A DNA stretch of 64,000 nt, from the NCBI RefSeq assembly GCF_017168235.1, contig NZ_JABFAO010000011.1:700875-764874 (forward strand). The letters are read 5' to 3'. This document shows positions 9,787 through 23,100 of this stretch, piece after piece. Each line of letters begins with the position of its first letter. Positions within the stretch are counted from its first letter, which is position 1. The notes beneath the pieces were generated by a model, which did no database searches, had not been told where the DNA came from, and saw only the letters and a list, made by a program, of their open reading frames with translations. Source of the stretch: Rhodococcus sp. KRD197. Its GTDB lineage: Bacteria > Actinomycetota > Actinomycetes > Mycobacteriales > Mycobacteriaceae. The translations under genes were made by a program, and so were the position numbers.

Positions 9787-10014
9787 TCAGTACTCGCCCA
9801 GCGCAACGGCCACCCAGGCCGACACGGTCGGATCGGCTGCGAGCGTAGGAAAGTCGACATCCGGTGCACCCGCAGACCGCCATCGCTCCACCAACCCCAT
9901 GATTCGGATGGAATCCAAACCCTCGTCGAGCAGATTCATCTCGTCACTGATCGACGAGCGCGGCTGATCGAGGGCGGTGGCGATATCACCGATGACGGTC
10001 TCGCGGGTGAGCAC
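9787..10014 (-). CDS. Stand-alone aryl carrier protein
   Basis: This is a carrier domain of about 75 residues whose serine, in LLDEGLDSIRIMGLVERW, would carry phosphopantetheine. The pattern DxGLDSIRIM...ERWRxxG is that of the aryl carrier domain found at the C terminus of EntB/DhbB. Here it is a separate gene, and the isochorismatase at 25196-25858 lacks it. It would accept 2,3-dihydroxybenzoyl-AMP from the ligase and present the aryl group to the first condensation domain of the NRPS. I chose GTG 10014, with AAGGA just upstream; an earlier in-frame GTG at 10047 lies almost on the stop of the preceding gene and has no ribosome site. Confidence 0.85.
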   Translation of the reverse strand: MLTRETVIGDIATALDQPRSSISDEMNLLDEGLDSIRIMGLVERWRSAGAPDVDFPTLAADPTVSAWVAVALGEY

Positions 10015-10052
10015 AGTTCCTTCTCTTTTCTGATACTGGGCAAACACTTCTG

Positions 10053-11069
10053 CTACTGCGCGAACGTTTCCTCGACCAGGTCGAGGGTTCCCATGACGCC
10101 GTCGTAGTCGGGGCGGTAGCTCGTTGCGGGGAGCTCGTAGACCTGGTTCTCCGCGAATGCGGGCAGCGAGGTGTACAGCGGATCCTGCTGCAGCTGCTCG
10201 AGGGAGCGACCGGCGACCGGAACGACGAACATCACCGGGGCATCGCCCACCTGCGTGAGTAGTTCGTTGCTGATGATGAACGAGTCACCCGAGCCGTAGA
10301 GCTCCGGGTTGTTCGCCTTGGTCATCACGTCGTCCGCCTCGAAGCCGACGCTGGCGAGCAGCTCCGGCAGCGCCGCGGTCGGCGGGATGAACGCCGGCTC
10401 GTCGGTGGCGAGGGACAGGAAGTAGGCAACCGGAGCCCCCGGAACGGTGATGGACTCCTTCACCTCGGCCACCTTGTCCTCGTAGGCCTCCAAGAGGCCG
10501 TCGACCTTGTCGCTCTCGCCGGCGGCGTCGGCCACGGCTTCGAGCTCGCCCTGCCACGTATTGACCGAGGACGGGATCAGCACCGTGGGCGCGATGGCTG
10601 CGAGCTGGTCGTAGGCCTCCTCTGCCAGCACGGCGGAAAAGCCCTGCCCACCTCCGATGATCAGGTCGGGCTCGGCCAGCGCGATGGCCTCGATGTTGAG
10701 GGTCTCGCCGGCGGGCAACTCCTCGGTGCCCTGCGCCTCGGCCTTCTCTGCCCACTGGGGAGGGAAGCCGCCATCGAGATTGGTGACACCGAGCAAGCGT
10801 GTGTCGGTGATCGCGATCGGAGCGTCGAGCGTGAAAAGGTACCCGGCGAGCCCGGCCGAGAGCACCGCGATGCGCTGCGGTTCCGCTGGAACGGTGATCT
10901 CGCCGCGGCTGGTCTCGACGGTCCGAGTGTCACTGCTGTTCGCCTCGCCGGTGGCGGTATCGGGGGTGTCGTCGCTGCCGCACGCGGCGAGTCCGAGGGT
11001 GACGGCAGCAACTGCGGCCACCGCGACGATCCTGCGCAAGCCGCGTCCGCGGGACTGTGAATCTGACAC
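10053..11069 (-). CDS. Iron-siderophore ABC transporter substrate-binding lipoprotein
   Basis: This is a FepB/FecB-type periplasmic binding protein anchored to the membrane. The start GTG 11069 has AAAGGA 7 bases upstream. A signal peptide with two arginines precedes the lipobox LAAC (Cys30), followed by a Ser/Thr/Asp-rich linker. The body shows the class III binding-protein pattern (RIAVLSAGLAGYLFTLD..., EPDLIIGGG, and a C-terminal YDGVMGTLDLVEE). It heads the minus-strand run that continues with the carrier protein and SIP genes, and an IdeR box lies 64 bases upstream. No cognate FecCD permease or ATPase is in the window, so the rest of the importer must be elsewhere. Confidence 0.92.
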   Translation of the reverse strand: MSDSQSRGRGLRRIVAVAAVAAVTLGLAACGSDDTPDTATGEANSSDTRTVETSRGEITVPAEPQRIAVLSAGLAGYLFTLDAPIAITDTRLLGVTNLDGGFPPQWAEKAEAQGTEELPAGETLNIEAIALAEPDLIIGGGQGFSAVLAEEAYDQLAAIAPTVLIPSSVNTWQGELEAVADAAGESDKVDGLLEAYEDKVAEVKESITVPGAPVAYFLSLATDEPAFIPPTAALPELLASVGFEADDVMTKANNPELYGSGDSFIISNELLTQVGDAPVMFVVPVAGRSLEQLQQDPLYTSLPAFAENQVYELPATSYRPDYDGVMGTLDLVEETFAQ

Positions 11070-11132
11070 TGTAGATCCTTTCGAGATCATCGTTCTAATC
11101 CCCGGTCGGCGTTCTACCGACTCAGCAGGAAG

Positions 11133-11151
11133 GAAGCTTAGGCGAACCTAT
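11133..11151 (-). promoter_or_regulatory. Candidate IdeR/DtxR iron box upstream of the siderophore-binding protein gene
   Basis: Against the mycobacterial IdeR consensus TWAGGTTAGSCTAACCTWA, this 19-mer matches at about 15 positions; the core reads CTTAGGCGAACCTAT. It lies between the NRPS stop codon and the start of the substrate-binding protein gene. That is where an iron-dependent repressor would control the binding protein, carrier and SIP genes. I scored it by eye; binding is inferred. Confidence 0.72.
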
Positions 11152-11166
11152 CCCAGAATGGGGGTG

Positions 11167-14100
11167 CTACGTTTTCACACCCGATCGGTCGATGAGCTCC
11201 GCAACCGCCGCGACAGTCTGTCTGCTCAGCAGTTCGCCGACATCCACACGTACCGACAGTTCGCGTTGCAGCCGCGAAATCAGACGCATCGCGGCGAGTG
11301 AATCTCCACCGCAGTCGGCGAACCCGTCGTCGCTGCCGATCTCGTCCAGGCCCAGCACCTCGCGGTAGATCGCCGCTACCAACCGCTGGGAGGGCGTCGA
11401 CAGACTCGCGCCGCCGGCGCGGACAGGCGGTTCGGGAAGCGCAGCGCGGTCAAGCTTGCCGTTGACCGTGAGCGGGATGTGGTCGACGGTGACGATCTGG
11501 GCAGGTACCAGGTGCGCGGGGACTCTGCTACGCAACTCGGCCCGCAGGTCTCGGGTCACCGGCGGGTCGCCGTCCACCACGTACCCGATGAGCCGGGCGA
11601 CGGGCCCGTCCGACAACACGTTGGCGGCAGCGCGGGCCACTCCGGGAAGTGCCTCGAGCGCCGACTCGACCTCCCCCAGCTCGATGCGGATGCCCCTGAT
11701 CTTGACCTGCCGGTCGACGCGGCCGAGGTACTCGACACGGCCGCCCGCGAGGTAGCGCACGAGGTCGCCGGTGCGGTACATCCGCTCGCCGGTGCCATAT
11801 GGATCCGCCACGAACACCGAGGCAGTCTGTCCGGATCTCCCTCGGTAGCCGTGCGCTGCGCCATCGCCGGACATGTAGAGCTCGCCTGCAGCACCGACGG
11901 CCACCGGCCGGAGTCCGGTGTCGAGTACCCGCGCGCAGGCGTTCCGGACCGGCCGGCCCAGGCAGGGTGTGTCGCTCTCCGCCACAGCCGAGCCCATCGC
12001 ATTGATGGTGAACTCCGTCGGACCGTAGAGGTCGTAGCCGTCGACGCCGTCCTGCTCGCGTAGCCGGGTCCACAGTTCCTGTGGGACGGCCTCGCCGCCG
12101 AGCATCACCAAGACCGGCACATGCGCGCCCGACGCCACATCACCGTCCAGCAGTCCACCCGCGATGAGTTCTCGTGCGTACGACGGTGTCACGTTCACGA
12201 CGTCGATTCCCACCTCGCGGTAGTGCTGGACCAGGCTGATCGGGTCTGCCCGCGCTGCCTCGTCGATGACGTGCAGGTGGTGGCCCGCCAGCATCCAGAA
12301 CAATTCCTCCCACGACATGTCGAAGGAGAACGAGACCGTGTGCGCGATGCGGAGTTGCCGCCCACCGACTTTTCGTTCCGTCCGCTCGAAGATCTCGGTC
12401 CGATGGTTGTGGAACATCGTGGTCAGACCGCGGTGCCCCACCTGGACGCCCTTGGGCTTGCCGGTCGACCCCGAGGTGTAGATCACGTAGGCCGCTTGAT
12501 CGGCGTGCCGCGGTCCCTCGACTCGACATGCCGGAACCTGCGGTGCGGGATTGTTGCCCGCGAGAATCGCGCTGACCTCCGGCGACCACAGGTCGACGAC
12601 GTTCAGTGCGGAAACACCGGCGGTGACCTCGAAAACCCGATCGGTCTCGGCGCCCGCGACGATCACGGTGCGCGCCCCGCTGTCCTCCACGATCTCCTGC
12701 AGACGCGCGGACGGGTGCCCGAGATCGAGCGGGAGATATGCTGCCCCGGTACGCATCACGGCGAAAATCGCCGCGACATGATCGGCGATACGCGGCAACA
12801 GCAGCGCAACCACGTCGCCGGCACCGACACCCGACGCCACCAGACACCGACCGAGAGCGGTGACGCGTCGGTCGAGTTCGCCGGCGGTCCACGTCTCACT
12901 GCCGCACGTGATCGCCGGGGCATCGGGCGTCGCTGTCGCGCGTTCGGTCAGTAGCGTGTCGATGCTGCCCTCCGGCTCACCCGGCCCCGGCACCCGCATT
13001 CGGGATGCGGTGAGCGGCGTGGCCTCGAGGTCATCCAGCCCGCGACCGGTGTCGGCGATCGTTTCCACCTCGCACAGTGCACCGAGCATCTCCAGCATCG
13101 TCTCCAGCACCCGTTGTGCAGTTTCGTCGTCGACGAGGTCCGGACGGTTCTCGACGGTGACTTCCATTGCCCCGCTACGGCTTCGCGGGTCGACGTCGAG
13201 GGTGATCGCGTAGTGCGTGGCGTCCGTGGCCTCGGCCGCGGTGATGCCGGCGCGGCTGAGAACATCGAACCGTTCCGCGTCGCCTCCGACGTTGCGGAAT
13301 ACCAGGAGCGTGTCGAAGAGCGAGGCGAACCCTGCGGCCCGGGAGATTTCCCCGAGCCCCATGTGCTGGTGCGGGATCAGGGCGCCCTGCGCGGTGAACA
13401 CCTCACGGAGCAACGCCCTGGGCGAGGTGGACGGCCGCGCCTGCACCCGCACCGGCACGGTGTTGAGCGTCAATCCGACCATGCGGTCGACGCCGGGAAC
13501 CATCGGGTCACGCCCGGCCACTGTGGATCCGAAGACCACGTCCTCGCGTCCGGTGATCCGGCGAAGCGTCAGTCCCCAGGCCACGGACACCACCGTCGAG
13601 ACGGTGACGCCATTCTCGGCGGCCAACCTCGAAATTGCGTCGCGGGTAGCGTCGTCGAGTGCTCGCGTGTGCAGATTCGGCAGCGTCATCGTCCCCGGTT
13701 GCGCTTCGGCGGCGATCGACGTCGGTTCGGCCAAATCGGCGAGATAGTCGGACCACTCCTGCGCACCTGCCACGTCGTCGTGGGTGGTGAGTTGCCGCAG
13801 GTGATCGGTGAAGTCGGCGGGCGCATCGAGTACCCGCTGCACGACGGCCACCAGCTCGTCCTCGCTCGTTCCCGCAGTCACCAGCATCTTGGCAACGCCG
13901 AACATCACGAACAGCTCCGAGAACATCACGCCCTGCGACCATGCGTCGGTGAGCAAGTGGTGCTGGGTGACGATCAGGTTTTCGGTGCCGACCGCATCCT
14001 TCGCAATCACCATGCGCAGCAGTGGGCCTCGACCGAGATCGAACGGCCGAGCGAACTCCTGCGCCGCGAGCTCGTCGACATCACTGGACGGCACCGACGC

Positions 14101-17100
14101 AATATCGACCGCTACCGGTGCGATGATCGCGATGGGGTCGTCGAGCACCGAATGCGTGAACGCCGCAGCGAGATTGGGGTACCGCTGCAGCAGCGCAGCC
14201 GTCGCGACTGCGAGGGCAGACCGGTCGATGGTCCCATCGAAGGTGAACCGATGCTGAACGTGATAGTTGTCCCCGCCGTCGCCGGGCCCGGTCGCGGACT
14301 GGAAGTACATGCCCCGCTGCAACGGTGTCAGCGGAAGCACCTGCTGCCAACCCGGGTGGTCACGATCGAGGAGCGCACGCGCGTCCTCGTCCAGTTCGAC
14401 CAACTCCGCCTGCGACGCGGGCTTCGGAGCCGATTGCTCGGCACGGCCGACGAGTTCGGCAAGCGTGGCCGCATCGAACACGTCGGCAACGGAGAGGTGC
14501 ACTCCCCTGGCTGCGGCCGCAGATACGAAGCGCACGGCCGCGATGCTGTCTCCGCCGGCCGCGAAGAAGCTGGTCTGCGGGTCCACGACGGTGCCGAGCA
14601 CCTCGGTGGCCGCAGCGAGAAGTGCACTCGATTCCGAGACCTCCACGGGCGAGCTGGGCGTGGGTACAGGGAGGGAGTTGCGATCGAGCTTGCCGTTCAA
14701 TGTGCGTGGCAATGTCTCTACGACGGTGATCGACTGTGGCACGAACTGATCCGGCAGGGTATCGGCCAGCTGGGCCCGCATCGCTGCCGTGTCGACTCTC
14801 GACGGATCCACTCTCGACGGATCGACGACTACGTACCCGAACAGCCGCGCCGAGCCGTCGGCGATCTCGGCCACCTTCGCCGCTGCGTCGCGGACACCGC
14901 CCAGCGCTCGCAGGGCGGTCTCCACCTCACCGAGTTCGATGCGGAATCCGCGCACCTTCACCTGATCGTCGGTGCGGCGGAGGTATTCGAGACGATCGCC
15001 GCGGCGACGAACAGCGTCGCCTGTGCGGTACAGCCGCCGACCGGGCCGATGCGGGTCGGCGATGAACCGCGTCGCCGTCTGCGCCGGCCGGTTCAGGTAG
15101 CCACGCGCGATCTGCGAGCCGCCGAGGTACAGCTCCCCCTGCGCGCCCTCGGGGACCTCGCGAAGCAGCTCGTCCAGCACCCGTGCGTGGACGTCGGTCC
15201 AGGGCGACCCGATGGTGACCGGCTCGTCGTGCTGCATGCGGTCCGCCGTCGCCCACACCGTTGCCTCGGTGGGGCCGTATACGTTCCACACTTCCTCGCT
15301 GATCGAGGTGAGCTGATTCGCCAGCTCGGCGGGCACAGCTTCGCCGCCGATCAATGCGCGGACTCCGCCGCTGTAGGGCGTCGCCAGCAGCAACCGCCAC
15401 AGCGACGGGGTCGCCTGCACGACGGTGGCCCGATAGTCGAGGATGGACTGCGCGAGCAACGCCGGGTCGACGACAGTGGCCCGCGGGACCACCACGACGC
15501 TCGCCCCGACCGTCAGCGGGCACAGCAATTCGAGCACCGCGATGTCGAAGGACACCGTGGTGACCGCCAGTAGCCGGTCACCCTGTCGAAGCCACCCGAG
15601 CGCCGTCGCCGCGTCTGCGAACGCGGCGAGATTCGCGGTGGTGACCATGACGCCCTTGGGTGTTCCGGTCGTCCCCGATGTATGGATGACGTAGGCAAGG
15701 TCATCCCCGGCGGACGGAACAGGCGGCAGAGCGGCTGCGGAAACACAGGTGGTGTCGACCGTCAGCATCGGCACGCTCATCCACTCGATGCGGTCGGCGA
15801 CGCTCGTGGTGGTGAGCACGCAGACCGGTCGTGCGTCGTCGAGCATGTACTGCAGGCGCTCACGCGGATAGTCGACGTCCAGCGGAAGATACGCTGCCCC
15901 GCATCGCAGTACCGCCAGCAGCGCGATCGGCAAGTGACGGCCGCGTTCGACGGCGACCCCGACAACCGAGCTCGCGCCCACTCCGCGCGAGGTGAGTTCG
16001 CGTGCAAGCGATTCGACCTCGGCACCGGCCTCGGCGTACGTAACCTCGTGACCGTGGGCCACAATTGCAATCTCGCTCGTACGTTCCTGCACCTGAGTCA
16101 GGAACCGGTGGATCACCGACTGCGGTGGCTGCTCGCGGGTCGGTGAATTCTCGTGAGCACTACCCAACTGCGTGATCGGGCCGTCGGGCTCGCGCACGAC
16201 GTGCGCAAGCGCCGCGGAGATCTCGCCGAGCAGCGTCCGAGCGGTGGCCTCGTCGAACAGGTCGGCTGCGGCTCCCAGTGCGAGCTCGACGCCCGACTCG
16301 GACTCGCGAAGCCACACCGACACATCCATGCGCGCCGGTGGATCCATCGGTTCCATCGGAGTGGCGAGGACGTCACCCAGCATGACGGGCGGTCCGAGGA
16401 CCTCGTAGCCGACCATCGTCTGGAAAAGCGGATGCCGCCCGGCACTGCGTTCGGGCGCCAGCGCGTCGACCACCCGATCGAACGGAACATGCTGGTGCGT
16501 CAGGGCATCGAGACCGGTTGCGCGAATCCTGTCGAGCAGTTCGGTCGACGTCGGATTGCCCGAGACGTCGATACGATGGACGACGGTGTTCACCAGATAC
16601 CCGACGGTGTCGCGGAAGCGACCGTCAGCGATGACATCTCGGTCCGACACCGTGGTGCCGAGGGGGATGTCGATGCCGCTGCCGAATCGGTGCCATGTTG
16701 CGGCCACGGCGGCTTCCAACACCATCAGCGGGCTGACGCCGTGCCGAATCGAGGCCGTTCGGATGTCGGTGGTCAATGCGTCTTCGAGTCGACGGGACAC
16801 TCCGACCGACCGATATGTCGGGCGGCGAGGTCGAGAACGATCCGTCGGGAGTTCGAGCTCCGCCGGAAGACCGTCGAGTTGCTCCGTCCAGTACTGCAGC
16901 GATTTCTGGACCTCACCGGACTCCGCCCGCGCGCGGTCCACGGACGCGAACTCGGCGAACGTGGGTGCGGTGCTGTTCTGGTCGGGTCGACGCCCTTCCC
17001 GGCGGTCGGTGTAGGCCACGGACAGCGCATCGAGCAGCACGGGCACCGAGGCCCCGTCGATAGCAATGTGGTGGACCACGATCACGAGCGCCGACCATCC

Positions 17101-20100
17101 CGGGCCGCGCAGGTGCGTCGCGCGTGCCGGTACCGCTCGCTCGATGTCGAACGCAGCGGCAGAGTCGTTCCCAGCGGCTAGGTCGAGCTCTCGGCGCACC
17201 TCCTCGGCGACCGGGCCATCGCATTCGCGAGACTGCAGCTCGGGAATGGCATCGGTGGGCAGCACGAGCACTGTCGGATCTCCGGTCTCCGACGCCGGGT
17301 AGCACGTGCGCAGGATCTCGAACTGCGACAGCAGGTCTCGCCACGCCGCCCGCAGCGCATCCGGGTCGACATCACCGTCGAGCTCGAGCACGATCGGAAC
17401 GTCCTGCGCGTGCGACTCGACGTCGAGGCGCTGCAGAATCCACAGCCGCTCCTGCGCCGAGGACAGCACCGGCTCGGTGGTCACGGCGATGTCGGACAGA
17501 GGTCCAGCTGATGTTTCTCGCGATACCGCCGCCAAGGAACGTGGCGTCCGAGCTGCGAAGATGTCGGCGACGGTGACGGTGATACCGCGTCGGCGTAGAC
17601 CACTGACCACCCGCATCGCCGCGAGCGAATGCCCGCCTCGCTCGAAGAAGTCGTCGTCCGGTTGCACGGGCATCTCGAGCACCTCGGTCAACACCTCGGC
17701 AACTGTTTCTACCGTGCGTAGATCCGCATGCCCGCCCTGGGTCTTCGGGATGAGACGAACCGGCGCATCCGGTAGCGCTGCCACCGACTGCGGCGCATAC
17801 TCCGCTGCTGGGCGGCCGAGGTCGGCGAGCATGGAGCCGAGAATCTCGGGAAGCGCCTGCGCGACGGCTGCTGCAGTGACATTTTCGACCACCGACGGGT
17901 CGTGATCGAGAACGAGTCTGAATGCATCACCGGGAGGGGCCAGCAGCGACAGTGGGTACTGCGTGAGGCTCAGATTTCCGAGCCCGGTGATGCGTGTTTC
18001 ACCGTCGTCCTCCAGGTCGCTGTCGAGAACCCCGGGGTAGTTCTCGAACACCACGAGCGTGTCGAACAGGCTGGTTCCGCCGGGCGCGTCACTGCATGCC
18101 TCGATCTCGGACAGCGACAGCTGCTGTGCGTCGCCCAGGTCGTACTGGTCGGTCTGGCTCTCGTGCAGCACCTCTCGCATCGGGCGATGGTCCATTCGAA
18201 CACGCACGGGCACGGTATTGCTGAACAGGCCGATCATCTTTTCGACGCCGCTCAGGTCGGACGGTCGTCCGGACACGGTGGTTCCGAACACCACGTCCTC
18301 GCGGCCGACCAGCGCCTGCAGTACCGCGCTCCAGGCGCCCTGGACGATGGTGTTGACGGTCAGTCCGTTCTCGCGCGCGAGGTCGGTCAGCTCGGTCCCC
18401 AGGTTCGGCGAGACCGACACCTCGGTGGTCACCACCTGTGTGCCGGTGCTCTCACCGCGCGCCACCACGCTCGGCTGGGTCAGCCCCTCGAGTCGGTGCC
18501 TCCACGCGGCCTTCAGTTCGCTGCGATCGAGTCGGGTGAGCCATTGGAGGTAGTCGGCGTAGTCGGCCGGTGCGGCCAGGCCTGCGCTGCCCTGGTTGTA
18601 GTGATGCACCAACTCACGCAACATGATCGGCGTCGACCATCCGTCGGTCACCAGGTGGTGCGCGTTGAGCACCACCTGCGTCCTTCGGCCGGGAAGACGA
18701 AGCACGTGCCCGGCGAGAAGTGGTCCGCGTCGTACGTCGAACACTCGGGTAGCGGCGGAGCGGTGTACCTGCGCAGCCGCAGCATCTGCTGCGGCCACAG
18801 ACAGTGCGCGTAGATCGGTCACCGCCCACGGGATGTCGATCGACCGCGGAATCGTCTGCACCGCTGCGCCTACGCCCTCGAAGTGAAAGCCCGCCGCGAG
18901 ATTGCTGTGCCGCGCGACGACCTCGGAGAACGCGGTACGGAGTCGGTCGCCGTCGAGGTCGCCGGCCAGATCGACGATCGCAGTGAGTGTGTAGACGTCC
19001 TCGTCGGCGTAGCGAGCAGCATGCGCGAGCAGCCCCTCCTGCAGCGGCGACAGTGGGAGCACGCGCAGCAGTGGCCCGGTGATCGATTCGAGATAGTCGA
19101 TCTCGTCCTGCGTCACCTCGACCAGTTCGCAGTCCGACGCGCTCAGCCCACCGGGGTACAGCGCAGCGTGCGCGGCCATCGCCTCGAGGGCGTCGGAGAA
19201 GTAGCGCTGAAGGTCTCGGACGGTGCCCTCGTCCAGGAGTTCTCCCGCTGCAGTCCACTCCACTGCCAGCGAAGGCCCGTCTGCACTGTCGTGCACGAAC
19301 GCGTTGATCCCCAGCACTTCGGTGAGCGTACGAGTATGGGGCTCGATGACCCCGAAGGCGTCACCGCCGAGTGCGCGCCAGCCGTTCCCCGACAGGCCGG
19401 CAGGCTTGCCGAGATAGTTCAACACCACCTGCGGTGCAGGGCGCTCGGCGAGGGCAGACCCTGCATCGTCGAGGTAGCGAAGTACGCCGTAACCGGCGCC
19501 GTCGTCCCGGCCGATACGCCTGCGCTTCTTGACCTCGTGGATCATTTCGGCGAGGACCACTCCGCCGCCGAATGCCTCGGCGAGGCGGGCATCGCTACCG
19601 AGGAAAGACACGGGCGCGGAGATCGGATATTCGGTGGTGAACCAACCGACGGTGCCGGCGCTGAATTCGTCTCGGCCGTGCCCTTCCATCGTGACGGCAC
19701 AGTCCAGGGCGTGCGGGCCGCGTAGTGCGCGCAGCGCGATCGTCACTGCAACGAGCAGTACCTCGTCGGGTCGGGCGGTGTACTTCGTGCACAAATCGTC
19801 CAGAACGGCCGCTGTCACCGGGGCCGGTGCGGCAGTGCGAGTGACCGCCGCGGTCGCGTGGGTGTCGACTCCGCCGCGTGGAGGCTGGGAACAGATCGCC
19901 TCGGAGTCCGGGCCGAGGACGGAGTTCCAGTGATCGGACTCGTCGAGGTAGCGGTGCCGCGAAGCGTGTTCGGCGAGTTCGATGGCGCGATGCCGCCACG
20001 ACCGGCCCGTCACCGGTGGCATAGGTCGCCCGTTGATCGCGTCCACGAGATCGGTCAGCAGCACCGGCCACGAGATAGCGTCCACGGCGAAGTGGTGCAC

Positions 20101-23100
20101 GACGGTCAGCACTCGGTCGGGGCCCCCGGTCATCCGGACCACAGCCATCCGCAGCAGATCTCCCTCACGCGGCGACAGTTCCGCTGCGCAGGTGCGAGCG
20201 TAGGAATCGGCAAGAGCGTCGAATTCGCCCGAGTCGACGGGACCGTACGCTGTGATCACTGCTGTCCGGCCGTGGTCGGGAATCTCCACCGCCTCGGCAT
20301 CGCGAACGATCATCCGCAGCGCCGGGTGTCGTTGCAGCAGCATCGAAGCCGCATCTGCGAGGGCAGCCTCATCGATCGAGGCGCCCACCTCGATCGCCGT
20401 CCACTGTGCATACGACGCCACCGCGTCGGGCGAGTCCACCCGCAGGACCCCGCGCATGATGGGGGTGCTCGGGGCAACGCCGGTCGCGATGTCCTCGACT
20501 GCGGCGTGCTGGTCCGATTCGAGCTCACGGCTCGCCGCGGCAAGTCCCGCGAGATCGCGGCCCGTCAGGAGTTCCTTGGGTGTCAGGACCCATCCGCGGC
20601 TGCGCAGGCGGCTGCTGATGCTGATCGCACCGATGCTGTCGCCGCCGAGCGTGAAGAGGTCCGCGTCGAGTGGGACGGACTCGTGCCCGAGCACATCGGC
20701 GACGACGGCGCACAGTGCGTGTTCCGCTGCGGTACTCGGATGGCTGTCTCGGGAGGTTCCGGAGGTGGGCGCGGGCAACCGAGCCCGATCGACCTTCCCG
20801 TTGACGGTCACCGGCATCTCACCCAGCACCATCACGATCGAGGGCACCAGGTGATCGGGTACCCGGGTCAGCATCTCACGTCGGATGTCGTCACCGGTGC
20901 GCTCCGTGGTGGCGCTCACGTAGCCCACAAGTTTGGCTGCGGGGCCGGTTCCCGTACACACGACGACGGCCGAGGACACCGAATCGCATTGTGCAAGTGC
21001 GGCTTCGACCTCACGTAGTTCGACGCGGTGGCCGCGGATCTTCACCTGATCATCGGCACGGCCTCGGTACTGGTAGCCGGACTCGGGATTCCAGCGGGCA
21101 AGGTCGCCGGTGCGGTACATGCAGGTGCCGCTCACGAACGGATTCGCGACGAACCGCTCGGCCGTCGACCCCGGCCGGTCCAGGTAGCCACGAGCAAGCT
21201 GGGGGCCCGCGAGATACAGCTCTCCCGTCTCGCCGTCGAGGACCGGGTGGAGCGCCGAGTCGAGAAGGTAGGCCGCGGTGCCGTCGAGCGGACGCCCGAT
21301 GTGCACGTCGGCGCCGGTGACGTCGGCGGAAATCGCGTCGACGGTGGCCTCGGTCGGGCCGTACATGTTGTACACCCGGGCGCTGCTGCGAGCGAGTTGT
21401 TCCGCGACGGAAGTCGGAAGCGCCTCCCCGCCGACCACGATCGTCGACACCAGTCCTGCTTCGATCAACCCCGCCTCGATCAGGAACGTCGCCATCGACG
21501 GAGTGGTGTCGACGACGTCGATTCGGTCCGTCCGAAACCTCTGCACCTGCAGCTCGGCGTCGCGCTGAACTTCGCTGTCGTACAGATGAATACGGTGGCC
21601 GTCGAGGATCCACAGCAGCGGGTCCAGTGAGGCGTCGAAGGCGAAGGACGTGGTATGAGCGATGTTCAACCGGCGTTCGCCGGCCCGGGACGCAGCGTCG
21701 GCATACAGGGAGGCGCGTTGACGCGCGGCGAGATGAGCCAGTCCCCCCGAGCGCACCACCACACCTTTGGGTGTTCCGGTCGAGCCGGAGGTGAACAGCA
21801 CGTACGCCATGTCCTCGGCCCGGCGGGGACCGGCGAGTTCGTCCGCACTCAAGCGGGTCGTACCGTAGGCAAGCAGATCCGACAGCTCGTCAGCACGCAG
21901 CACCAACGACGGGCGCGCGAGTTCGACGAGACGGTCGAGCCGCTCACGCGGATAGGCGGGGTCGAGTACGACGTAGCCGGCGCCCGCCTCCCAGACCGCG
22001 AAGATGCAGGCGACCATGTCGACCGAACGCGGAAGTGACAGCGCAACGATGTTTTCGGGGCCGATGCCTCGATCGCGAAGCAATCGCGCAATGCGATAGG
22101 TGCGCGCGGCGAGTTCACCGGCCGTCCACACCGTGTCCGAGTCGCTGATCACGATCCGATCGGGATCCTGGTGGACCATGTCCGCGAACACATCGGCAAT
22201 GGTCGGGGTTGGGCCGATTTCGAGCGAGGGCGGCGTCCACCCCGCATCGAGGCGACCGATACCGATGCATCCCAGGCGTGGACGTTCCGGGGTGCACAGC
22301 GCACCGATCAGATCTGCGAACCCGTTGATTCGGGCAGCGGCTAAGGCCGCCGAGACCGTGCGGGCGTCGACCTCGAAACCCAGCATCATCGCTCCGCCGT
22401 CGATCGGCGTCGCAGTCAGCCCGAGTTCTTCCGGCGGCCCGCCGGCCACGTTTCTCAAGGTGCCGACCGCGCCGGCGAAGTCCAGGTCGAAGTCGAATGC
22501 CTTGAGGTTGATGCCAACCCCGTGCAACACGGCACCGGCACCCGGCGCTGCAAGGTCGCGGACGAGATCCTCGCCGCGATAACGCTGGTGGGCGCGGAGA
22601 TCATCGAGCGCCGAGGCCACCGCGGAGGCCAACTTCGCGATGTCGTCAGCGAGCGAGACCGACACTCGCAGCGGGAGAACATTGACCGCCATCGACGGCG
22701 TGGTCAGGGCGACGCGGGTGGTGCGCACCATCACGGGCAGCGCGAGAACGACGTCACCGGTGTGGTGCAGCCGGGCGACGAATCCGACGTAGGCGCCGAT
22801 GAGTACGTCGGCCCACGTGCAGCCGGTCTCGTCGGCGACATGCTTCAGATGGGCCATCTCCTCGGCGTCGAGGACGGCGCGGGCGGAATGCGTGCTCGTC
22901 CGGTCCTGTTGGGCCGAGTCCAGATCGGCAGTTCCGCGTCCGTGCAGCTCGGGGAAAGGTTCGAGGCGCGCGCGCCAGTACTCGCGATCGGCGGCGGCAT
23001 CCTGGGAGGTCCGGTACACCTGGTCCTCGTTCACGACGTCGGTGAACGAGCCGAACGGGTTGGGGCGCAGTCTCCGTCCGGTGATGGCGGCGGTGTATCG

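Noticed and set aside
14800..14835. Short in-frame duplication [10 protein letters not shown] in the NRPS
   Set aside because: A 15-base duplication in the linker of A2; likely neutral and too short to list as a repeat feature.
13114..15573. A very long open frame (about 819 codons) on the plus strand inside the NRPS gene
   Set aside because: It runs antisense to the adenylation and condensation domains and encodes Arg/His/Gly-rich sequence without domains; it is a by-product of high GC content.
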